64,000 bases of DNA from Rhabdophis nuchalis (taxonomy: Eukaryota; Chordata; Lepidosauria; Squamata; Natricidae), in the NCBI GenBank assembly GCA_039707465.1, contig CM077648.1, positions 69,955,619 through 70,019,618 of the forward strand. Direction: 5' to 3'. Of the stretch, positions 39,865 to 50,697 are shown piece after piece. A program made the position numbers and the translations under genes. Positions within the stretch are counted from its first letter, which is position 1; every line of letters begins with the position of its first letter. The notes under the pieces were generated by a model that ran no database searches, was not told the DNA's origin, and saw nothing but the letters and a program-made list of their open reading frames with translations.

Positions 39865-42180
39865 GATCGACTTCTTGGGCGTGGTGTCGTTGCAACACCG
39901 AGATTTTCCAGGGCTCCGGAATATCTCCGATCCTTGGGCTTTTGATCGGTCCAAAAAGAGACCCAGCCGCCCCATAGAGGTGGCAAGTGAGAGGGGATTT
40001 CCTGGGGATTCCAGAGACACCCGCAATGTCTCTGGAGTCAAAGGAGAAACCCCTGCAGTGCATCGCTTAAATGACTCCCCCCTTCCAGCGGGTGGATCCA
40101 AGCAGCTGACTGCCCGAGAAAACGAAACGAAGAATCAACATGTCGTTCGGTGAGAGCTTTTTTTTCTTTTAAAATTATAACTTTCCGGAGAGATCACCTT
40201 GAGGTGGACTTATATTAAACAAGTAAAACAGCCTGAACGAAACAGCGGTGTTTTTTTTCTAGCTAGAAACAACCAGGAACCTGCACTTCCTTTTTTTTCA
40301 TTATTTAATAACCGGACTGGACTTTCACTAGCAATTGTGGATTGGCGGTGCAAAGCCCTCTCTCTCTATTTAGACAGAAGGTGTGGGTAGGAATAGAGTG
40401 GACTTAGTTGTTTAAATGTTGGAAATTGATTTTTCTATATTTTACTAGTGGGAAAAAAACCTTTAATTCATTCATTTCCACCCCCCTTGATGGCTGGCTT
40501 GCTTCAGAGAAATTTTACTATTTAAGGTTTTTTTTTTTTATTTAAATTTATATCCCGCCCTTCTCCACAGAGAACCCAGGGCGGCGTACAGGAAATTTAA
40601 AAACATACAAATACAAAGATAAATATATAATTTAAAATAAATATTAAACAATCCTATCCTGTACTAAAACCAAATTTAAAATACCCAATTTAAAAACTTC
40701 CTAAAAGTCCCCATGGGAGGTTAGGCTAGGCCGGCTTGTTGGAACAAATATGTCTTTAGACATTGGCGGAAGAGGCGGAAGTCGGTGATGGTGCGTAATT
40801 CAGGGGGTAGGTCATTCCAGAGGGCTGGGCCCGCCACAGAGAAGGCTCTTCCCCTGGGTGTCACCAGTCAGCATTGTCCGGCCGACGGCACCCTGAGAAG
40901 ACCCTCTCTGTGGAAGCGTATCGGTCTAAGGGATGTATGGGGCAGGAGGCAGTCTCGCATATAACTAGGCCCCGAGCCATGGAGCGCTTTAAAGATGGTC
41001 GTCAAAACCTTGAAGCGCACCCGAAAGGCCACAGGAAGCCAATGCAGCTCGCGCAGGATCGGTGTTATGTGGGAGCATCTAGTGGCTCCCATAATCACCC
41101 GCGCGGCTGCGTTTTGGACTAACTGTAGCTTTCGGGTGCACCTCAAGGGAAGCCCCATGTAGAGAGCATTACAGTAGTCGAGTCGGGACGTCACGAGAGC
41201 TTGAGTGACTGTGCGAAGGGCAGCCCGGTCCAGTAAGGGGTGCAATTGGCGCATCAGGCGTACCTGATGAAACACCCCCCCTGGCCACGGCCACCACATG
41301 GTCCTCCAAGGACAGCCGGGAATCCAGGAGGACACCCAAATTGCGCGCCCTCTCCACGGGGGCCAGTGTTTCGCAAGCTATTTACTCAAGCTCCCCCTAG
41401 TGATTTGCAAAGCAATAGGGAGAGTGAATGAGAAGAATTATCAAGCAGATATTGGACTGACCTTGAACTGATGATACTTTAAAGAAGAAGAGGAGTCCCT
41501 TTTTTTTTACTTTTGCTTTCTGGCTTTCTGGGATATCTTGGACTTTTAAAATTGGTTGTCTTGCAGGTTACTAGTTTAAAGAGACATTACTGCTTTTTTG
41601 GTTACTTTTTTCTATTTCCTTTTTAAAATATATATAGCAATCTTGTTATTATTTTTTCTCTTTGTATAGAGTGAACGTTTTGAATTTTTGAATCACATAC
41701 ACAGCTATTTTTTGCGGAATTACTTGTTTTTATTTTTTTTCTTTTATTTTTTCTTAATTTTCTAGTTCCTCCTCTTTCTTTTTTTAAAGAGAAACAAGAG
41801 ATCTGTCTTTCCCCCCCTTTTTCCTATCCTCTTTTTGATTTCTACCTTTATTTTTATGCCCACCCCTTGCCTTCCTTTCTTTATTGTTTTGCTCCTTGCT
41901 CTTTTTTAGTTTCCTTTGGTTTTTGTTCTTTGTTTTTTTTCTTTTTATGGTACCCCCTTAATCCCTAGTTCTTCAGCCTCCTTCTGCCTCCTTCCCCCTT
42001 CTTTTTTCTTTCCTTCTCTCCCTCTCGTTATATTTACCCCATTTTATTTCTTTTTCCTCTTGATGCAAAGCTGTATTTATATACTAAATTTCTGATACTA
42101 TCTTTAAAGCTTACTAACTTTTTACTAATAAATTAAAGAGTAATTCAAAAAAGAAGGAGAAAAAAAATAAAATCTGAAAC
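39865..42180 (+). promoter_or_regulatory. L1 5' UTR, pyrimidine-rich at the end
   Basis: Long untranslated 5' region of the L1. The first ~300 bp are GC-richer; 41480-42060 is a striking T- and C-rich tract. An L2 fragment is inserted at 40525-41377. No ORF with a recognisable domain belongs to the L1 itself here. Confidence 0.6.
40525..41377 (-). mobile_element. 5'-truncated L2 in the L1 5' UTR
   Basis: A minus-strand L2 3' end with the T-rich tail, ATCCCGCCCTTCTCC motif and C-terminal coding block (41335-40868; SRLDYCNALYMGLPLRC). A short CTATTTA repeat flanks it (40518-40524 and 41378-41384), a plausible target duplication. The coding part is nearly intact but truncated. Confidence 0.8.
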
Positions 42181-43299
42181 ATGAGCAGGAAGGCAACCCC
42201 AGCTGGTTCATCAACAGGGACCCCGACGTCCTCCTCAACAGGAGGACAAAAAACAATACAAATGACGCTCCATCATGAAAAAGAAAAACAAGAAAAGGAA
42301 AAGGCTATAACACTTGAAACACTTTTGCAAGAGATACGGATGGGAAGAGAAAGCATGGAGCGAAAAATGGAAAATACAGAACAGAAATTAGAGAAATTAG
42401 AGACAAAATTAGACACAAAATTAGAGGCACTGGATAAGAAAATAGAGAGCATTGAAGGTAAAACAGCTTTGACAGAAGGGAAAATGGAAAAGATACAGCA
42501 ATGGATGATGAAGCAGGAAGAGTCCATGGAAAAACAACAAGAAATCATATGTGAGATTAAAGGGAAACTGGAGGAAAAAGATAAAAGAGATGAAGACTTC
42601 GATTCCAGATTGGGTGATATGGAGAAAGAGAGTATGGGAATAGGATGGGAAATGGATAAATCTGAATACTTCCTAAGATTCCAAAATGTAATAGAAGAAA
42701 AAGGAGGGAACATGCTTATAATAATACCAGAACTGCTGGCAGAGATTTTAGAAATGCCCCAAGAACTAGTAAGAGATGGAATAGATGGTGCCTTCCAAGT
42801 AAATACAATGTACGCGACCAGAAATGCATTACCAAGAGAAATACATGTAAGATTCACCAAAAAAAATTTGAGATTTCAAATATTACAGAAAACAAGAGAT
42901 AAGAAGCTTGAATATAGAGGAAAAGAAATCACAGTCCTAAAACAAATCCCAAGAAAAGTGAGAGAAAAGAGAAGATCATACCAGTTCCTATCCACAACTT
43001 TGATAAGAAAAGGTGTTCAATTTAGATGGCTCATACCGGAAGGTTTAATATTCACCTGGGAAGGACAGAGATACAGATTAGACACCTTAGAAAAAGCAAA
43101 AGACTTATACAGAAAGCATATTAATGGAACTATGGGGAAGAATGGTAAAAAGGATTCATTGTTAACAAGATCAGAAGAGCTACTAGAGGGCGCTGTTGGT
43201 GGAGTGGCCATAGAAAGAGAGGTTCTAACAGGATTAGAAATCAGACGACAGAGAGAAATAAGATCAACCAGAGCTATAAAACCCCTATATAAAACATAA
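42181..43299 (+). CDS. L1 ORF1 protein, intact
   Basis: 372 codons from ATG at 42181. Residues ~25-160 form a long Lys/Glu-rich coiled coil with heptads and the near-repeat EKLETKLDTKLEAL. The RRM-like domain starts with EYFLRFQNV, and the C-terminal domain has LPREIHVRFTKKNLRFQIL and QIPRKVREKRR. It resembles the HAL1-like ORF1 proteins in domain layout but differs in sequence. The A-rich plus strand is typical of L1. ORF2 follows four bases later (ATG 43303). Confidence 0.9.
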   Translation: MSRKATPAGSSTGTPTSSSTGGQKTIQMTLHHEKEKQEKEKAITLETLLQEIRMGRESMERKMENTEQKLEKLETKLDTKLEALDKKIESIEGKTALTEGKMEKIQQWMMKQEESMEKQQEIICEIKGKLEEKDKRDEDFDSRLGDMEKESMGIGWEMDKSEYFLRFQNVIEEKGGNMLIIIPELLAEILEMPQELVRDGIDGAFQVNTMYATRNALPREIHVRFTKKNLRFQILQKTRDKKLEYRGKEITVLKQIPRKVREKRRSYQFLSTTLIRKGVQFRWLIPEGLIFTWEGQRYRLDTLEKAKDLYRKHINGTMGKNGKKDSLLTRSEELLEGAVGGVAIEREVLTGLEIRRQREIRSTRAIKPLYKT

Positions 43300-43302
43300 A
43301 AG

Positions 43303-44739
43303 ATGGATGAAAATACAATATTTACAGTTAACATAAATGGACTTAACTCCCCAATTAAAAGAAGAAAAATATTCCACAAATTAGAAAAAATAAAAACGCA
43401 AATTATTTGTTTACAAGAGGTACATATCCGAAAGAAAGATGCACATTTGTTAACCCAACCTAAACTTGGGGGAGAAAATTACTTCATTGGCAGACTCTAA
43501 AAAAAGAGGTGTGGTTATTTGTATCAAAGATAAAATACCAACTAAACAAATTTATGCAGATGAAGATGGAAGGATTTTGATGGTGGAAATTATGGACAAC
43601 AATAAAAAAATACTTTTAATAGCAATCTATGCACCTAATGAGAAGCAGGATGAATTCTTTTAAGAAATTACATGGAAAGATTCTGGATCTAGAATACACT
43701 GACATTTGTATGATAGGAGACTTCAATGGAATTTCAAATCAAATCAGAGATTACAAAGTGACCAGGACATCTAAAATTAATAGAAAAACATTACTGAAGT
43801 CTTTTTTTAAGATGGCAGAGGAAATGAATTTGAAAGATGTATGGAGAGAAAGAAATCCCAGTAAAGAGCAATATACTCACTACTCTTACAGACATTTATC
43901 ATTCTCAAGGATAGATATACCCCGCCCTGGGTCCTAACAAGGAGAAGGGCGGGGTATAAATTCGAAAATAAAATAAGAAAATTTAAAAAAAGATATGATT
44001 TGGCTCTCATCGGATTTAAGTGATTTAGTTCAAGAAGTGGAAATAGAAACTAGTACCTGGGCAGATCATAATCCAATGACAATTAAGTGGAAAGGACAAA
44101 AATTAGATCCAGATGGACATTAAATAACACAATATTGAAAGAGAAGACTTTTATATGCAAAATGAAAAAAGAACTGATATGTTACTTTAAAGAAAACAAA
44201 AAAGAAGATACATCCATCCAGAACTTGTGGGATGCAATGAAGGCAGTTACTAGAGGTTTAATAATAGATTACACACAAAAAGAAACATAGAGAAACGATG
44301 TATAGGTAAAAGATTAGAGAATGAATATAAAGCACTGGAAAAAGAGTCACAGAAAACACCACAAAGAAAAGATATCAGAACGAAAATGGATTTAATTAAA
44401 CATAAAATGGATATTTTAGAAAAGGAGGAATTAGCTAAAAAGATTAGATCTGCAAAGCAGAATTATTTTGAAAATGCAAATAAACCAGGCAGGTGGTTGG
44501 CGTATAAATTAAAAAAAGAAAGAGAAGCAAGGAAGATTCAACAATTAAAAGATGAACAGGGACAAATACACTACGAATAGGGTTAAATATTTAGGAATCT
44601 ACTTGACACCAAGATGCAGCACGCTTAAAAAGGATAATTATTCCAAACTTATACAACAAATATCAGTAGATTTAACAAAATGGCAGAATTTACATTTATC
44701 ATTGATAGGTAGAATAGCCACAATAAAAATGAATGTTTT
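43303..44739 (+). pseudogene. L1 ORF2, endonuclease then post-RT, RT deleted
   Basis: Starts M-D-E-N-T-I-F-T-V-N-I-N-G-L-N, followed by endonuclease motifs (QEVHI, MIGDFNG). The frame is lost near 43498 and 43660. A ~70-bp L2 tail sits at 43917-43985. The Lys-rich linker (EEKEELAK region near 44410) runs to QGQIHYE at about 44577 and then directly into NRVKYLGIYLTPRC, with no RT between. The reading stops where the next LINE is inserted (44740). Confidence 0.82.
43917..43985 (+). repeat. Minimal L2 3'-end insertion (~70 bp)
   Basis: ACCCCGCCCTGGGTCC, then a spacer, then AGAAGGGCGGGGTATAAA and an A-rich tail, flanked by AGATAT on both sides. It is little more than the L2 terminal stem-loop, inserted in the L1 endonuclease coding region. 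Confidence 0.7.
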
Positions 44740-44879
44740 CATGAAGATCTTCCGGCAAGATGGAGGACTGGTAGGATGTATGTTTCTTTCAGCTTGCTCC
44801 TTTATCTACTAATTTAGCCTAATATCTGCTTTTTTTACTCCCCCAACACTTTTCGGGGGAGTTCTAAATGCTCATCGTG

Positions 44880-45343
44880 CATCCTGCCCCATACATCCCT
44901 TCGGCCGATTCGCTCGCACAGAGAGGGACTTCTCCGGGTGCCGTCCACTAGGCAATGCCCGCGGGCGACGCTCAGGGGAAGGGCCTTCTCTGTGGTGGGC
45001 CCAACCCTCTGGAACGACCTACCCCCCGAAATTAGAACAACGACGGACCTCCGCTCCTTCCACCAGAAGTTAAAAACTCACTTATTTCAGCAGGCCGGCC
45101 TGGCTTAACTCTTATACCTAGCCGTAAAAAAATAAATTTGTTTTAATTTGAATTTTAAGGGTATTGTTAAGGTTTTTAGGGATTTTAAATATTGTTTTAG
45201 CACAGGGATAATTTAATTCAGTTTTAATATTTTGTATGTTGTATATTGTTATTTATTAGATTTTAATTTCCTGTGCACCGCCCTGAGTCCCCATGGGGGA
45301 GAGGGGGCGGTCTATAAATTTAAATAATAAATAAATAAATCTT
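44880..45343 (+). mobile_element. 5'-truncated L2 3' end
   Basis: Sense L2 from the C-terminal coding part (HTSLRPIRSHREGLLRVPS) through a 3' UTR and the GCACCGCCCTGAGTCCCC stem to an AAT/AAAT tail. A clear target duplication was not found. Confidence 0.8.
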
Positions 45344-45559
45344 CAATGGTTTTAGCCTCCTTTTTTTTAAAATTGGGCTGCTATTTTATATTTTTGGCTT
45401 TGCTAGATACTCTACTCAGCCAACACCTAGATAACATTGTTTGTTGGGCCTAATTGTCAGGCTTTTCGCTGCTTCATTACTTTCATCTCCAGCCAGTAAC
45501 TCAGTAACTTTGATCTGCCGTGAACTATCTTGAAATATTCTCTTATGGGCTGTGTATAA

Positions 45560-47150
45560 TTGGAGTATTCTTTTGCTGCAACCCAGACCTCCAACTCTAA
45601 CTTATCAACTGACTGTTCAACTGCCTTAAGGGCCTCACTACACAGCTGTAATTCCTTTACGAGAGATCATTTGGCTGCTTTTGACATGCGTAAACACAAA
45701 CACTGCTGTTCCTTGTCTCCTGTGGACTCTAGGTTGGAGACTAGCTTTGATCATACAATCGGCCCCTTATCTAAGGTTAAAAAGACAGACATGCCAAAAC
45801 TGTTGGATAGGGATTTGAACATCTCGGCTGCATCACTGGAGGAGTTCTTTCGCACTTTGCCATCTCCTGAGACTTGTGCCCCTCCAGTGGAGCTGGACTG
45901 CCCCGTTGCCCCCCCCCCGCGACATGCCTTCTCTATCAGTGTGCACGACACCAACAGAAGGCAGGCCCTGTTTCACCATGCCCCCCTCCCTCCCTGTCCT
46001 TTTTGCAGGTGTGGTCGTCTCTAGCTGATTCTGACTCTATTTGGACGACTGATGTCCAGCTTTTGCAACAGTTCTGTCTCTGCCTGGCCGAATCTATCTC
46101 ATCCTTGCTGACCTCTATCAGAATGTTGGAGAGTAAAGTGGACTCCCTTGATAAGGCATTCATTGTGTCACAGTCTACCAAAAACCCAAGTCATCCATCG
46201 GGCTCGCAGCTAATGGTTAAACACACTCCCTTGTGCCTGAAGCATCCAGATAAGCTCCAATTGCTACCAGATAATATATGCTTGAACCTGGCTCACACCC
46301 GTTTTAATAAGCACGACTGGATCACCTGCAAATCTATTTTATCCACACTGAGGTTTTTGTCCAATTCTCACATTTCAAACAAAGAGCTGCTTTCTGTGGA
46401 ATGGCTTCCTAGCACTTCCAATCACAAATGTCTGATCCTTAAGTTCGGCTCAGCCAAGATCCCCTCGTGCTTATGTGGTCTTTGTTATCATTTAAACCAT
46501 CTGGGAGTATTTCCATAGAGATGCTTTACAAATACGCAGTTAACTCCTCTTGGGAAGAATCCTGCTCCCAAGACCACTGGATCCTGGTCAGGAATGGTGT
46601 GCAAGAATCACCACATGGATGCTGAGAGATCTGTGCCGGCTACAACTATTGGATCTACAAACCGGCCGGCGTTCCAGCCATGCCTAGAACATAACCTCCG
46701 GACAAGAGGTTCCCCCTCCAGAGACTGATCTCTTGATACCCTTGTCATTGAGGGACTTATAGGACCTGCATCCACTCCTCCGTCCACCCGGCCCTCTTCC
46801 GCTTTGAGGAATACCCACACTGAAGTGCCACCTTTGCAACCTTCCCAAACAGCCAGTCTGCAACTCAGCGTTGTTGGGCACCCCCCTTCTGTCCGTCAGT
46901 TACTGTTTTCAAACCAAGAAATGGCTGTATTTGCACTGATGCTAATGACAGTATACAGGCATCTCCTCCGACAGACTCTCCTGCACAACATTCCAACCAT
47001 CATCAGTACTTGAATTTGTCAAGATCCCATAACAGCAGCAAAATTAATCCAGACATAACAAAAACTGATAAACAAGGCAAGATTACAGATTTCTTCTGCC
47101 AAAAGCCTATCCCGTCTGCTCACCAGCCTCCAGCAGTTCCCAATTGACAG
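45560..47150 (+). pseudogene. ORF1 region of the Vingi/I-like LINE
   Basis: Open stretches 45560-46024, 45874-46518 and 46804-47013 in different frames. No domain is recognised beyond a Pro- and Cys-containing centre. The position, between the element's 5' end and its endonuclease, suggests ORF1. Confidence 0.45.
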
Positions 47151-47159
47151 CTAAAGTCC

Positions 47160-47988
47160 AACCCCTCGGACATTCCCTGGTCTATTATCAGGTGGAATAT
47201 TGCAGGTTGGTCGTCCAAAAAGGCTGACCCGGACTTTATGAACTACCTTTAAAAATTCCAGATCTTTTTATTCCAGGAAACGTGGGAGGTCAACAATGTT
47301 CTCTTGTGTGTTTATGAGGTTACATCTATCCCTGCTCTTCCTTCTTCCCGTGGCGGCCGGCCTAGGGGCAGACTTGCAATAGGTATCTCCCTGGACCTGC
47401 ATGTGAATGTAGTTTATTTGGACTCCCACCCGCCCTATGCTCTCACATGTGTGATGTCTGTTGAGAAGGTTTCTCTTTTGGTGTTTAACATCTACCTCCC
47501 TCCTGGGGGCTCTTACAAGGACCTGGATGTGTGGTGGGATGGTCTGGAATAATACCTTAAGACTACTATACTCAGTTTTCCCCACTCCTTGGTTCTTCTG
47601 GCGGGGGATTTAAATGCCCGTACAGCGGGTTCTTAGGAAACCTTGGTAGCTTCCCATAAGTGGGTTGGACCAAATAGGGATGATCACCCCCCTGGAGGCC
47701 ATAAAAGGGAGAGTCTCCAAATACCTGATAGTTGACAGAGCAGGGATCAACTTGGCCCTTCTTACCGTCAAGTTAAACCTTTTCCCCCTCAATGGCAGAT
47801 GTGCCCCAGATGTTCCCAGGGAATTTACTAATATGGCCAAAAAGGGATATAGTGTTATAGACTACGCCCTGGTCTTAAGAGGGCTTCTACCTCATATCTC
47901 CTCTTTTAAAGTGGATGACATGATATTCAGTGACCATCTTCCCCTCACTCTGAATGCACATTTGAATAGTCCACAAGATCGTCCTTCC
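47160..47988 (+). pseudogene. Vingi/I-like LINE endonuclease, left part
   Basis: The reading IIRWNIAGWSSKKADPDF is a typical AP-endonuclease start, followed by FLFQETWE, LLAGDLNAR (about 47595) and SDHLPLTLNAH (about 47930). A stop and frame shifts are present. It breaks at NSPQDRPS, the left copy of the L1 target duplication, and continues at 50698. Confidence 0.75.
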
Positions 47989-48706
47989 GGAGTAGACTTC
48001 CGGTTGCAGTTGCTGTCGGTAGGCTTTTTTCAAGCCTGCCATCCCACTCGCCTGTAGAGGCGTTTTTTACAACATCAAACGCCTCGGAAACTCCAAGCTC
48101 TTAATGAGCTTGTGGGAGAGTTTTTGCTGCCAGGGAAGAGTCCCCTTGCGAAGCCCTCAGAAAGTTAGTTTTCCTCTGAGGAGCGAGTAAGGAGAGACCC
48201 TCCCCTCTTTAGGCTGCGATCTTCTCCGGACGGGTGTGGAGACCGTGTTAATTGGCTAATTAGCACGGCAAAGCAAACTGCTTTTAACTTCTAATTTACA
48301 TTCCAAGGCAACTTTATACTTCAAAGGGAATTTCTTGGCTACTCATCGTAAACGCAAGTAATTAAAGTCTGTGATTTTGCCAGAATACAGTAGATCTTAG
48401 ACACAGCCTTTAGAACAAAGGAATCAAGATGGCGTTAATTACCAGATGAGACGAAACGAAAGTTAGTTGTTTTGGCTTGTACCCAATCCTGATTGACACG
48501 TAAGTGAAATGGCTGAAACGGCAGAAATAACTTTGAAGTTAGCTAAACTATTAACTATTAACTGACTTGTGGATTTCAGTCTCTATGTAACCTCTGGCTG
48601 AGTTCGAGGCGAAGGGGGAGCAGAGCTATAAAGTTAAACGCACTACTTGATTTACTGTCCTATTTTGACATTTTGAAGAGTGCTCTCTTTGGGAAAGTTT
48701 AAAAAC

Positions 48707-49918
48707 ATGGCAACGGAACAAGCTGGTGCAGTAACACCTCAGGATTTTAAAGAACTGATGAACTTTTTGGCTAATGAGAATAAAGAGATCAAGAGAATGG
48801 TTCAGGATAAATTAGAACAGTCGGATAAAAATATGCAAGCAGTGGCCAAGGGTCTGTCTGAAATTATGATTAAAATTGATAACAAAATTGAGGACCTGGC
48901 CTCAGGAATGGAAGCCAAAGCAAAGGAAACGGATCTGAAATTTGTGGAAATGGAAGGGAACATGCGCAGGATAGACAATGAGATTATTATGATACAATTT
49001 CGGTCCATGGAGTATGCGATCAGGCTGAGGGGGCTCAGAGAAAAACCTAAAGAAGATTTAAGAAAAGTTTGTGCTGATGCTTTAGCTAAATTATTAAGAG
49101 TTGCTCCTGATGAAATTTCTGATAAGATGGATAAAGTTTACAGAGTAAATTCACGTATAGCTTTACAAAGACAACTGCCAAGAGATGTTGTGATATATTT
49201 TACTGAGAGAAATTATAGAAATGATATTATACAGAAGTCTTTCTACTCCTCTATTCATGTAGACGAACATCGGATTAGTGTTTTTAAGGAGTTGCCACCG
49301 GCGATGCTAAAGTTCAGAAGGGATTTTGGATTTTTGGTAGTGGAGCTGAAGAAAAGAGAGATACAGTATAGGTGGGATGCACCAATGGGTGTTATATTCA
49401 GATATGATGGGGTGAGGTATCGTCTGAATACTATAGACAAGGCAAGAGAATTTTACCATGGAATACTGATGGCAACTGCAGCGCCCCCACGTACATCTAC
49501 ACCTACACCAGCAGACCTGGAAGCTTTGGAGCAGAGGCTATTTGAGAAAGAGACAGAAGAACAGATACTGCAGACGCAAAAAGAGAGAGAAGCCCAGGGT
49601 GCTACAGGTGGATTTCAATTGGATTCTTCTCGGCTTCTTCTAAGTTCCTCTTTGGAGGAACCGTCTAAGACACTTATTGAAATGCCATTACTTGAGCCTG
49701 TGGAACAACGTGTGACTAGATCTACGACTAGACAATTGCTGGACTCTCAGAAGCAGGGGCAGCCACAAGGACAAGGTACCAAGAGGAATAAAGGTAAAGA
49801 CAAGAAGGGCAAGAAAGAAATTGAAGCTGTGGGAGGAGCAGAGCCGAAGACTAGCCTGGTGGAGAGAGATCTTCAGCAAATGCTCTCAATGTTTCAGACA
49901 AGGCCAAAAGATGCTTAA
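48707..49918 (+). CDS. L1 ORF1 protein (second lineage), intact
   Basis: 403 codons from ATG at 48707 (M-A-T-E-Q-A-G), preferred over the ATG at 48680. A coiled coil lies at about residues 25-100 (KEIKRMVQDKLEQSDKNM). An RRM-like part starts near MEYAIRLRGLRE. The C-terminal domain has LPRDVVIYFTERNYRNDI and VFKELPPAMLKFRRDF. The tail is long, Gln/Lys-rich and basic (KRNKGKDKKGKKE), unusual against the other ORF1 proteins here. The ORF is undamaged. RNA binding and chaperone activity are inferred from the family. Confidence 0.88.
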   Translation: MATEQAGAVTPQDFKELMNFLANENKEIKRMVQDKLEQSDKNMQAVAKGLSEIMIKIDNKIEDLASGMEAKAKETDLKFVEMEGNMRRIDNEIIMIQFRSMEYAIRLRGLREKPKEDLRKVCADALAKLLRVAPDEISDKMDKVYRVNSRIALQRQLPRDVVIYFTERNYRNDIIQKSFYSSIHVDEHRISVFKELPPAMLKFRRDFGFLVVELKKREIQYRWDAPMGVIFRYDGVRYRLNTIDKAREFYHGILMATAAPPRTSTPTPADLEALEQRLFEKETEEQILQTQKEREAQGATGGFQLDSSRLLLSSSLEEPSKTLIEMPLLEPVEQRVTRSTTRQLLDSQKQGQPQGQGTKRNKGKDKKGKKEIEAVGGAEPKTSLVERDLQQMLSMFQTRPKDA

Positions 49919-50225
49919 ACTATTATCCTGGAACGTGAATGGATTGAACTTGCCACAAAAAAGGAAAAAAATATTTTATTATTTGAAGCAATTTAATAAT
50001 GATGTGGTCTGCCTTCAAGAAACTCATATTAGGTTGCAAGATCAGAAGTATTTATTGAATCCAAGATTGGGAACATTTTATGCAGCCTCTAGTTTGGTAA
50101 AGAAAAATGGAGTGGTGATATATATAAATAAAAGATTTTCAGCTAAAATTATAGAGGCGGATGATAGTGGCAGATATATAGCAATTGAACTCGATACAGA
50201 TTTTGGTTCTATTCTGGAAATATGA
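49911..50225 (+). pseudogene. L1 ORF2 remnant (start of endonuclease only)
   Basis: The ATG overlaps the last 8 bases of ORF1. The reading MLKLLSWNVNGLN and CLQETHIRLQDQKYLL is the normal ORF2 start. It stops with TGA at 50223 before the catalytic D-x-N motif and passes directly into 3' UTR. Confidence 0.85.
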
Positions 50226-50683
50226 GACTGGGAAATACCATGTAGCCTTTAGGTAAGAATGTTTGGATTGATAGGTGAATAGATTAAACAATATCTGGGA
50301 TGTTTGGAATTTTTAAAGTGGTATAGCGGAAGTCAGGGGGGTGGGATTGATTGGGAGGTGGGGGTGGGTTAGGGTGGAGGGTGGGGAAATATATGTGGAT
50401 AAGTAATATAGAGATGGGAATAATGGGACATGGTTATGTTATGATGTATACATGTTGAATTAACTTAGAAGAGGGTGCTAGGGAGAGATTGATGTATTAT
50501 ACACTAAATTTATATCATGTCTGTCGGGTGGCGAGGGGGTATAATATTTAATATCTGAATGAGAACTTTATTTTAAGATGGGGGAGGTGAGGGGTATACT
50601 TTTTGTATGTGATTTTATATTATATGTCGGGGGGGTAAAAGGGGGGGAAACTTGTCTGAATAAAACTTTTGCAATAAAAAAAA
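50226..50683 (+). repeat. G-rich L1 3' UTR and poly(A)
   Basis: A dense series of G runs (GGGGGGTGGG, GGGAGGTGGGGGTGGG, GGGTGGAGGGTGGGG; about 50335-50386), with more near 50580-50645. The unit ends AATAAAAAAAAAA. G-rich tracts are known in L1 3' UTRs and could form quadruplexes. Confidence 0.7.
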
Positions 50684-50697
50684 AAGATCGTCCTTCC

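Larger units (their letters stand above)
47989..50683 (+). mobile_element. L1 with intact ORF1 and ORF2 reduced to its first 104 codons
   Basis: A 2695-bp unit flanked by AAGATCGTCCTTCC (47975-47988 and 50684-50697). Element order: 5' UTR (47989-48706), ORF1 (48707-49918), truncated ORF2 (49911-50225), G-rich 3' UTR and poly(A) at 50677-50685. The target duplication shows it is a complete insertion, so the missing ORF2 reflects the parent RNA. ORF1 is of a different L1 lineage from the copies at 6928-9023 and 35050-37031. Confidence 0.85.
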
